Below are positions 50,900 to 62,800 of a stretch of 64,000 nt of DNA, piece after piece (position 1 is the first letter of the stretch; every line of letters begins with the position of its first letter). The stretch covers positions 128,317,501 through 128,381,500 of the forward strand of contig CM032228.1 in the NCBI GenBank assembly GCA_019009955.1. Reading direction: 5' to 3'. Source of the stretch: Riptortus pedestris. Its lineage: Eukaryota; Arthropoda; Insecta; Hemiptera; Alydidae. The notes under the pieces were generated by a model that saw only the letters and a program-made list of their open reading frames with translations, had not been told where the DNA came from and made no database searches. Both the position numbers and the translations under genes were made by a program.

Positions 50900-53800
50900 T
50901 TGTAAAGATGAGACGATTTTAGAAAGTCTCTAAAATACCCATATATTCTACCTATTTATATAAAGAAAATGAGTTTTGGTAATTGTTTATATTTTTCTTG
51001 TTAAAATCATACATGTATTTTAACATGTTCAAACATAAAATAGTCCATATTGCCAATATTCATGCCCTTGACAGATTTGTAAAATTCTCTATTCCATTGA
51101 TACATTCTCGTGAAGCACTAATAAATTTTATTTGGAAACTTGGATTTAAAAAATTTAAATCCATAAATCAAAATAATGTTTTATGCCTGGAAAGTGTATT
51201 CCCAAGACAGTTTATTATTTTAAAAAAAAACAATACTAACAAATACATGTTTTGAATTAGAAGAAAACCATCACTCCTGTCACTGCTATAAAGTAGGACA
51301 CATTGACAGATAGATATTATTCATTCATTCATATTCATGCAATTTATACATATACAAAGCAATTCTCATTTATGTTGAGGAATTGTTATTGAAAAATTAG
51401 AAGACAAAATTTTGGATACCAAAAATTTAAATAATAATTTAGGACTATAAAATGTATTCTAAACACAATTTTTTCTTTACACTTTTTATTAAAATCAATA
51501 TTATGATATAAGATATTGCCGTATATGTTTCGAGATAACTGGAATTCTCATATAGCGAATGTTGTAACTTGGACTCACAAATATTAAAGTTCATTGCTAT
51601 CCTCCTAGACATTTTTTGTGACTGTGTATCAAAATGACAGACAGAAAAGAATTTTAGTTTCATTTGTCATTGTTTTGAGAATAACATCAACCATGATGTT
51701 TCCCTGCTAAATTTAAATACATTTTAAGACAAACCATTTACATAGAAAACGAAGTGGATCTGTAAGGGTCTGGAGATCCATAGGGTTCCATGAGGTTATC
51801 AATTTTCAAATTTCTTCGTGTTAAATAGTTAATTGCAGTAGTTACTTTTTCTCCCTTATTGCGTGTCTGATAATGTTTATAATCAAGTTATAACATAATC
51901 ATGATAAGCTGGTCATTTCTTATAGATGATGCTCTATATATTTGTTTCAACCTCCAGTTGGAAGCCTCAGAAAGGACTTTAAATCTTCTGGGCGTTAAGG
52001 TTTCTGTGCGCGCTGGAGGTAAACGACCGGGAAATACGCTTTAACACTTGTTAAACGCTACAGTAGCTTTGCAATTTCAATCCAACCAAGAGTCTATTTG
52101 AACTCTTTGATGCCATTGCAAAAGTATAGTCCAATAACTGTTTACAGAAAAGGAGTTTTACTTTATGATAAGAAGAAGCAAACAATTAGAGTGTATTATT
52201 ACACTAGTGTGGGAGGAGTAAGTGTATGACAATGTCAAGGAAATGTTCACTAACACATTGTGATGTCTATGAAGGATAAATTCGTTTATAAACTCAACGG
52301 TGCCGAATAAAAAGATGGCTTGCTGCACGAAGATGCAAAAAGAATCTACCAGAAACTCTTTGAATTAGAAATCTTACTCTTCTCACGTTTCTAAAAATCC
52401 AATAAATAACGAAACGTTTTATTTAAAACTTAAATACGCCAATTTGTTTTCATCGTATTTTTAATTTGTGACATCCATAAATGATTTCGCCACATGAAGC
52501 CAAATACAAAAATTCTTTGTTCTAGAGGTTTCAACTTGTATTTGAGTGATACCATACTGGATATTTAACCGTTTCATATAAAAACTAAAGATCAAGCTCA
52601 TTATTAATTGAAATGGGACACTGAGAAGTGAGTGAGTAGAGGAGGTCTAATATCAAAATCTCCGTTATGATGATAAAAAAAGTTCGTCACGCAGGGGCTG
52701 CATTAACTAGGCAGATATCCACGTGTGACTCGTATTTGCATTTATCTCAAAACGTAAAAGTTCAAAGAGAATAATATTTGGTATTTAGGCTTCAAATAAT
52801 GTGCTTCACAGTGTAAAAGCTTATAATATGACATGATTAGGAGTGAGGGTTTACTGTAGACCAAAAACTAAAAAATGTAAATATCTCGGTTAATAATCAT
52901 GATGATGAAAAAACGTACATAATGGCATTATATTTGCAATAGGATTGGCTCTTTGCAATTTTTCGATCTGATAAATAACAACGGAGATATTAAGACTTTT
53001 TGAAATTCTCACCCTCTAACCCCCACCCCCTCGACGAACTTGAACTTTAGTTTTACACAAAACGTTTAAATATCGAGTTTGGTAACGATCAAATAAACTT
53101 TTCCACCGCTATAGTGGACAGACAAATATATTTTTACAGTTTTGAACGGACCTCATTGTCGTCATCTGGTTAGGACATTTGAGGAAATGTTTCGAAAATT
53201 GTGTCTTGAGTACGACCTCAATAGCTGATTTCCCTTTAGGGAAATCTGCTAAAATGCAAACAATGTACACCGTCGTTTTCTAGACTTACGTCTACAACTT
53301 GAGTCAAGCAACCATTGCCCATCATACACGCACGCCACTACGTCAAATAGGGAAGTGGAAATTTTTATTCCGTTTTGCTATAATATATCCACTACTTAAT
53401 GCTAAAAAAAAATCTTGGTGGCAGCCCTATCAGAGATATTCAACGTCAAGCTTTAGAAAAAATTAAAAATAAATTTAAGAACTGATTATACAATAAAGAA
53501 ACAGTTGTTATTCTATAAAATGTGAGTACTCGGTGATATCTTAGTACAAAAAAAAAGTATGTCTCACAGGGGCTACACAAACTTAGCAGATTTCCCATGT
53601 ACTAATCAAGCATACATATGACCTCATCTCACCACATTTTCTCTATTTCTAAGTTAAAAAAAAAAAGATTAAAAGGGGCGAGAAGGGTGGGGGTGGGGTT
53701 AGTGACGGCTGAAAACAAGTAGGAATAACTCGATTAGTATTTCAGTTACGAAAAAATGCAACAACTGTAGCCCATCTATAGTTTAACAAGATTAGTTCTA

Positions 53801-56800
53801 TAACATTTTATGAACATACTCACAGTAACGTAGATATATTGAATTTTCCTCCCTTTCCACCCCCACTATTCCATGTCCGATTTCAGCCAATAACAAATGC
53901 GATTTTTAGTGTTGACAGAAAAGGTTAAATCAAGAGTATGCTCTTTGGTATAGATCAAATAAACATTTTCGAGTTAGAACATAAAATCTTAATGGATGAC
54001 ATATAGCTCAACGTATTTGCATGTATCTCAAATAATAAAGGTCTATTGAAAATAATATTTATTATATAAGGTTAGAATAACGACGTTCATGATATAACAG
54101 CTTTTTGTTAATACAACATGAGTGGGAGAGGTGGTTTACTTAAGGCTGAAACTAAAAAATCGAAATATCTCGGTTAATATTCATTATTAACACGTGTTTT
54201 TAGAAATATTCGTATGGATTGACCCGTTACTAATTGATGCTATTGTGAACGGTATTTTTTTCTTTCTCTTATATATAATTTTCAAATCTAGTTATCATCT
54301 TTTGACAATGCAAACGAAAGACATTCTTCAGTTCGTTTGGGAGCTATTCATTCGTCGGCCAAGGACAATTTGTTATTTGTTCAACATTTTTAAAATCTGC
54401 GCTTATTACCACGCATATTGGAAAATATAATACACCATAAAATTGACTTTAATAAATAACTTAATTAGGTAATTGAATATATTTCTATTCTCTTAACTAA
54501 ACTTTACTAACTAAAACTCTTCTCTTAACTAAACTTAACTAACTAAAATTCTTCTCTTTACTGAACTAATTGTAGCGCTATATTTCAAGCAAAGGACTAA
54601 TTCCATGGAAACCATTCTACATGATATTGAGTGCACTGTTATTGTTAATTAGGCTCATTCAAGGTGAATTAATTAGGAAAATGCACAAAACAAGTATATC
54701 CATTTAATATTTTACTACGAGACATTTAATTATTATTTCAACTATTTATTCCTTAATTAATCGTTGTCATAATTTATTCACCCTCTCCCTCCATTTTAAT
54801 ATTACTATTATTGAGAGGAAGTGATAATCAATATATTTGTGAATTTTTTAATCAAATAGCTGTGCTTAAATGTAGAAAATATTAAAAGTATATCCTACAA
54901 AAATGAAAAAAAAAAATAATGAAACATTTCAAGGGAGTACCAAAGACATTTTAGTCATAATGGAGAGATTCTAAAAACCTTTGAGACAAAGAAAAAGATT
55001 AACTCCCGCTGTAGTCTGCTTACTGGGATATTTGGTAAAAAGGAAATAATACTCAGAAATCCCTTGAATACATGTCTGATTAATGGCCTCATAAAACAAA
55101 GGAACATTTTATAACTTCTGGCGTTATTCATAAACGCAAATAAAGCTAAAAATGATAAAAGCCTTAAGAATCATATTGAAGAGAAGAAAATGAGAAATGC
55201 TTGCACAAAACAAATTCTGGAAGGAACGAATAATTGATAGTAATATTCCGACATTAATATTCCGTTACCCTCGGGCACCTTTTTTGTTCAGTATGTATAA
55301 TGAAGAAGCAATGACAAAAATGAAAGAAGTAATCCTAAGGATAATAATTAAGGTGTAGTAGCTCATGAAAATTTTAAATAAAAAATTGACTCTTTTTTTA
55401 TATAAAAAAAATTCTGAATTTATGGCTTATAATTTAAAAAATTGCAATAAAATGAAATGTAACTAAAGTATAAAATATTCTGCGCAGATCGAGAAAATGT
55501 TTTCAACCATCGTGGAAATGTTTAATTATTGTATATTTTCCCCCACAGGGTTGTAGAATTATAGGGTCAAAAATAAAATAAAATACTCTCTATTCCATTG
55601 AATGATAAATAAATGAACAACTATTTAAAAATGGGTTTACAGTAAAAGGGATTATATGATTTCTTTCGCCGTTATGAACGAGTTACATGTATCTGTTGCA
55701 GTAGTTTTAGTGACGGAGGAGTGAGCCCTACATAACCCAAACATACAATCAGATATCGGGAAGGAATAATGGATCACAACTTATATAGCATCGTTCCTTC
55801 AATCCATTTTATTTTAACTATGGCCTCTTCAGGAGTGCACTAAAGAACACTTAGGTATGTGTATGTTAACACTTAGTTATGAAATGTAGTTAGGCAGTAG
55901 CCAATAAAGACTTTTTTCCTCTAAACCGGTTTCATATATACTGGAGCCATGTGGTATTATAAATACTTAAAAGTTTACAAAATGTAGGTAATTAATCGTA
56001 TACAATCGATGTTAACATAAAATCTTTTAAAAGTCGTCGATGAAGTCATGTCAATATTTCCTAAACTGGTGTGTTATAAATTACAAAGCATAGGCCTAGT
56101 GATACCAGATCTATGAAGGAATATATTGAACACAGTTTTGATCTCTAGTCTGAATAGAGCTCGAAATGTATTAAATGTTGGGTGCGGAGGGGAACGACAA
56201 TCCTTTCACACCTCTTTAAAGAATCAAAGATTACGTATTATCCCTGAAATATATATTGAAACATTTTGCAATATGGGTTTAAATGAAAATTTGACCGCTA
56301 CGATGGAAAACATTTCAGATAATAACCAGAAACTCTTGGAAGCTTCTAGAGTTAATTGCGAGAGACTAAAAGACAAATTTCAAGAAGCTTCTAGATCAAC
56401 AAACCAATAGCTCCATGAAAATGGCTAAACAGCATTAATGAAACACGAAATAAATACTGGCGAAGCGAGACCCATAAAACAAGCACCTAAGAGTGTTTCC
56501 CTAGCAAAGCGAGATAAAGGATAAAATAGATAAAGAACTTGTCACCGAAAAGGAGCGAAATGGAGCCATTGAACCATCTTCGAGTGCGTGGAGCAATAGT
56601 TTTACTAAAGAATAAAGACAGTAGTACCAAATTCTACGTTGCCTACAGAAAACTCAATGGTGCCATGAAGAACGTTATCCACTGTCCAGAATTGACGAAG
56701 CCTTAGATACGTTGGCTGGAACAAATGGCTTTCAACCTTGGACTTGCAAAGTGGCCACTGGCAAGTAGAGATTGTAGACAAAGAGAAAACTGCCTTTAGC

Positions 56801-59800
56801 GAGAGCAATGGTTTATGGTAGCTCAAGGTGACGCCATTTGGGATATGCAACCCCCCCCCCCAGAGCTACTTTTGAATCTTAAGTGGAATGTGTGCTGAAG
56901 TTTCGCAATAGGAATACCTGTTTCTGGACGACATAATTGTTTTGCGAAGACTTTTGACGAACATCTCAAAAGCTGGATGAAGTATTTAAGAATATAACAG
57001 CTTCTGGACTAAAACTAACCTGGGACTTTGCACTAACTACAGAGTAGTTGTGTCAAACTTTGCTCAAGTAGCTGCCAGCTTGCATGAGCTGGCCAGAAAT
57101 ACGTGACCTTACCACTGAAGTGAGGGTGATTGATAGGACAGAAAATGTCATAGACTACTGCCCTCATAGCAACAGTCATCATAGTAAAAGACATAGCAGG
57201 GTCTGTCCGAGCCCAAAAGAAACAATTGCGTTTCACGCGTTGTTTACTGTAATTTAAGAACCCCGAAGGACAGCTCTCACGTTGGATTGAACGTCTGCAG
57301 AGCTATGACTTAGGTATTGAACATAGAAAAGAGGAAAAACACAATAATGCTGATGCCCTTTCGAGACTACCATGCAACATAGACTGCAAGAATTGTACAG
57401 CAGTACATTGTACATATTGGCTTAGGTGAAACAGGAAAACGACCCTATTCTGGCGAAGGTTATATCGGTTAAGGAGGACTGCACAAATCCTATTTGGCAC
57501 AGAACTAAGACTGCCAGTGGATTTGGAATTTGGTGCAAAATCCGGGACTGCCCCACGAAAACATTGAAATCACTCCCCAGGCACAACAAAACCTGCATGA
57601 GCTTCATGTGTCTGTAACCGAAACTAGCCAGTAATATGATGAAAACAAGGTATGATCTACCAGCAAATACGGAGGGATTTATCGAAGGACAAATGGTTCT
57701 ACTATTTAACCCACAATACAAGAATGGAGTATCCTCTAAATTGCAAGCGCACTGGGAGAGACCTTAAGGTAATCAAGATATTGAACGACGTTATTTATAG
57801 GATTCAGAGATACCACAATCCGAGATCTAAAGTGAAAGTGGTTCACCTATAGTGACTAGCCAAATAAAAGCGTAATAAGAACGGAAAGAACAGTGCTTAT
57901 TGTGATTAGTTGTGAAGAATAATTTACCTAGTGTGTAGTGCGTTGCCAAATAAATTGTGCAGTGATGAAACGTTAAAGTTTTCGTATTTAGTTTTGTAAT
58001 CCAAAAGAACCATAATACTCAACGATTTTTATTTTTAATAAATGTAGCAATATTTTATGGCTTTCCCCTCTTCCTGTCAGGGAGGGTACTCCTGTCCTTG
58101 AGGTCTTATTGTGGAATGCTGTCTCCGTAGGAAATCTTTAGCTTATTTTACAAAAATTATACAACAAATAATCATTAATCAATGTTCATTTTCATCAATA
58201 AGCTGTGCTCATTATGTACAGGTTTAAACTACCGTAAAACTCCCCAACTTTGTGACACTCAAGATTAATCCACAGAGCCACTAGATTGCTCTGTATGCCC
58301 AAAATCTTGAGTGTCACAAAGTTGGGAGCCGTCACAAAGTTGGGGAGTTTTACGGTAATAATGATAAATATGAATATTTAAGAAAACAGAGTAATTTTAG
58401 GGATTGGAACTCTTTAACGCGCCACTCGAATGCACTAAATCTAAAACATTCTATCCTTATTATGCAAATATTCTAAGATATTATTATGTGTTTCATATGC
58501 TCATCATTTGAAGAAGAATCACCTTCTTTAAGGAAAATACAGTAATAATAATGAATATACATATTTTATTATATTATGAATAAGGCAGCTACATTTTTCA
58601 CAATTAAGAGAAAGGAATTGGTTATTCATAACTATGTCTGCTGGGTTGTGGTGCCTGTTAGTAAATTACAAACCAACTTTAGCAACTAGATTACACTCTT
58701 TAGCAACTACGGAATGTAAGATGTAACCACGCACATTACACTAATTACCACTATTGTTTATTGTTCTCGGTGGTGCAAATTTTATGTAAAGGATTTGACT
58801 TATTTTGGCCAGTGTTAATTGTTGAGAGTGGTGGTTAGTTTGTCACGTGCTAGTTTATTCCTATCTCCAAAACGTAATCGATAAATTCGATTAGTTGTTT
58901 TTTTCATTAAATTGGACCAATTTTGATTGAATTGCCCAGATTTGTCTCAAACTGTTCACTGGTTGTTATTACGATGGCTATGACGTAATTCTAAGGGAAA
59001 AATCAAGGACACTTATGATATTTATGCAGCGCATCGTTTTAGCAGATTTCCCTCAAGGGAAATCAGCTATTGAGGTTTTACTTCATGACGTAATTTTTGG
59101 TAAATGTCCTCAAATGTCCAGGGATTCTTCACGGAGATGACAAAAATGAGGTCCGTTCAAATATATATATATTTCTTTGTTACCACTTTAGTGGTCGTAA
59201 TTTTTGTCTTATCGTTACCTTACTCGATGCATAAGTGATTTATGTAAAACTAGAGATCAAGTTCGTTAACGGCTGAAATGAGACGGGGGGGGGGGCATTG
59301 AAATGTCTTTGTTATTATACGTCGGATCGAAACATTGTATAGGGTCAATCTTATTGCGAATTTAATTCCCTATAAATGTTGTATATACCTATTTTCTCTA
59401 TTACAAATTCTAATCGACGTATTTGCACATTTTAAGCATTCAGTAAACCCCCACTCCTCCTCGTGTTTTATTAAAAATAAGCTGTTATATCATGAACCAC
59501 TTTATTGGAGGCTTAAATATGAAACATTTTTTTTCATTGAACTTTTACTGTGGAAGATACGTTGTATGATGTCGTCAAAAGTTAAGATTTTATGTTCTGA
59601 AATTATTTGATCTATACCATACTCGATATTTTTATTCCTGCAATGTGGGAAATCTGCTTATTTTAAGCAGCTCAGAGTAAAGGACTTTTTATTTTCACAG
59701 CTAAGCTTCATCGTTTTGGTGTTTTTCATGTTTTTAGTTATTTATATTAACTTTTCTTAGGACCACTATCTCCGTTGTTCTTTAAAATTGAGATTGCGTC

Positions 59801-62800
59801 ATGTAGATTTAAGGATTTTGAGATTAGATTTCGTGGTATTGACTCCACTTTTTATTTATAAACAAAAGACAAAAGAAAAAAGAAGAATGTTCTCTTATTG
59901 TTTCTAGGAAACAAAAATATTGTTCAAAATCCATCAAGCGCACAAAAAAAAAAAAAAAAAATTAAAAATTAATCTAAACTGGAATCAATCTATTTATGCT
60001 AAGGGAGATGAAAAATTAAAAAGTAATTCCGATAATTAGTATTCTGATATAAAATTAACCCGACGCTAAGTAGATGGTTAGCTTGTTACTTGACTGAATT
60101 TTGCAAAATTAATATTTATTATTTAGGAATAACATTCAGCTGGAAGTTGCAAATACCAACGGTATAGTAGTAGTAGTTGTGTTTAAATGTCATAAAACTT
60201 CATAACGTCTACTTTGTGCTACTATGAGTAACTGAATTATCTACGAGTGACCACACTTTTTTAAAGGGGGTGGGATTAATGATTTTATTTAATCAGTTCG
60301 TCCCAAATAAATTCCTAATGGCCAGGCGGGATTCGAGCCACACACTCTAGGTGATTAAAAAGTGACATTGTAATTAAAACTAACATGGTCGTCAGGTTAG
60401 ACGACCCCTGAGATGTCGTCAAATATTTAAAAAACTTAAATGGTCATCATTGTTACTCGTACTTAATAATCCCAATAAAAACTAGAATGTGGATGAACTG
60501 AAAGGTAAGCCTGATATCCTATAGATAAATGGGGAGTTAGTAAATATTAGCACACACACTGTATAAGTATTCAGGAAACTTTAGATATTTAGGTGTTTTA
60601 TGTGACTGAATGGAGAATTTTGGATTTTAGTATGTAAACCACTAAGACTTGGTTACAGTTCTTAAGTTGTTTGTAACACCATGATATCGAATGGAACAAC
60701 TTAGAGTGTGGAAATTCGCTAAACCTGGAGGATCAACTGATCAAAGACCAGATCGATCTCCCTTGTCGCATTCATAATCGTCTACGGGGATATGACTAGT
60801 AAATTGGTTTTCTCACTTTTATACCAGCAGAGGGAGGGAGTCGAGGAGATACTCACAATGCTTGATTAACCGAATGAAGTGACGGCCATTATTAACTCGG
60901 CCGTTTGGTGACATGGAGATCTGCCTTTCGACTAGGAGTGCACCCGGAATCCTGGTTTCCAAAAAAATTGAAACTCCTTGAGCAGAAGAACAATCTATGG
61001 CTCCCAGTTTTGATGAATAACGCCCGAGATATATGTTTCTGTTGTATTTATTTGTAAGACAAAATATTGTAGCGAATCGACCAACGAACCTTTGTGCCAT
61101 CAAATGAAAACCGGATACTGTTAAAAGCAACGAATTTGTGTTGAAGGTTAAGACAATGCCTTTATTTTTTAGATTCATTTAAAAGCTTCAATTATCAGAA
61201 CAATACCACATTCAAGTAATTAAACAATGTCTAAAATATTTTTAAGGTTATATAAATATTATTAAATGAGTTTAAAGTTTTAAGGATACTGTTCTAACGC
61301 TCACTATGTGCTACAATGAAGAGAATCATTAAACAATTAAAGTAGTTTCGTTACGAAGAAAATTTACAGATTTATGAAGCTAAAAGAGAAATAGCACTAG
61401 CTAAAATATATATTTCAAAACCTATAATATAATATTACAAATAACTAGCAAGTAAATATGGATATTAAATGTAGTTCATTTAAGTCGAGCTCTCCACAAA
61501 AGAAAATATAAATGAATTTTCCGGGGAATCAACAGAACTTGTTGACCTCAGAAATAATCAAACTTGGAATTAGTCAAAGGGTTCTAACCTAGTACAGGGG
61601 AGGTAGGCGGCTTGTAAATATTCTATGGCACTAAGGTTTCATCACAATTGTTTTTGAGGGTAAGGTACGAAAACATTTTTTTATAAAAAAAAACAAAAAA
61701 CAAACTCAATAATAGTTCTTAGTCCTGAATACTTACCCCGTAGTCTTACATAAAATGTACGTTAAAAGAGTAAGAGAGGGTTCTTGTTGGATATAAACAC
61801 AAGCAATTCATAAAAACTTTGATCCACATTAAAGGTGTGAAGCACGTAACTTTACGGCCTAATCATTATAAATGAATTTCTCTAATTTCTGAATCCGTTT
61901 TTTAGTTGGATTTCAGATTTAGGTGTCTATTGTTGGCATTAAAACTTAAAAAATTAGCTTGAAATTAAAGTACATCAATTACTTATATTAAAATACAACT
62001 ATATTACCATACCCTTCGTTAAAGTAGCAATCATTGAATAGAATGAGTTTATTAATGCTAGTAAACAAACGTACTAAAATATTTTGTCATGGAGCCTGTC
62101 TGTAAAGAGATCAGGGAAAATGAGACTGTAAACAAAACAGTTACTTCTAGTTTACTTTAGGAGACTACAAGGAGATACCAACAGTGTTGGCATTTGAAAG
62201 CTTTGAAGCTCTAAAAACTCTCTAGAAACCAGAGGTCGCACTTACACATTTAAAATTAAAGTACTCACATTTTTGAAGTCATAAGAATCCACGACCGAGT
62301 TTTGTGTCTTACAACAGCAAAGTAAAAGTTACTAGTAAAAGGAGAACTTAAAAGCAAGAAAAAAAAGGAAATAATCTGGATTATCCACAATAGTTATAAG
62401 GAAAGTGACAAGAAAAGCTCCTGTGAATGATACAATTTAATAACAATAATGGATAATTTGTTTGTTGTACCAAATTTGGGTTTTTAAGCAGTATATGAGT
62501 GTATGATTAAATTAATATCTAATTATATGTCAATATTGGAGGTTTAGTGGCAATAAAATAAAATAAAAAGTTCTTGCGTTTATGTCAAAATTGACGAAAT
62601 ATTACTGTTTATAAGTACTTGGAATATTACTTATTTTGTGTAACTGACCTTAGTCCTTGGAAATATCCATATACACAAACCACAAACTAAAAATGATCAT
62701 CAAACGTGTTACTAACTTTTTCCAAGCATCTCAACAAGGGTGTGCTGGAATCCTCTGGGATCATCGTGATGAGGGACTGTGCTGTGGCTGGTGTTCTTGT

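Larger units (their letters stand above)
42972..62716. other. Protease intron 1 (19.7 kb)
   Basis: Contains HINE-like copies (47685, 52672, 53550, 59039), a second repeat family (about 47880-48420 and 51100-51660), (CT)n and (AC)n(AT)n tracts, a Ty3/gypsy relic (56120-57855), a MITE (58232) and a SINE (60275). I recognise nothing in 43000-47680, 48920-50800, 54430-56060 or 60420-62680. A minus-strand ORF of 119 residues at 60819-61178 has no recognisable family. Confidence 0.6.

Noticed and set aside
60819..61178. Minus-strand ORF of 119 residues
   Set aside because: No recognisable motif and no homologous context; in AT-rich DNA of this length a chance ORF is plausible. A protein search would decide.
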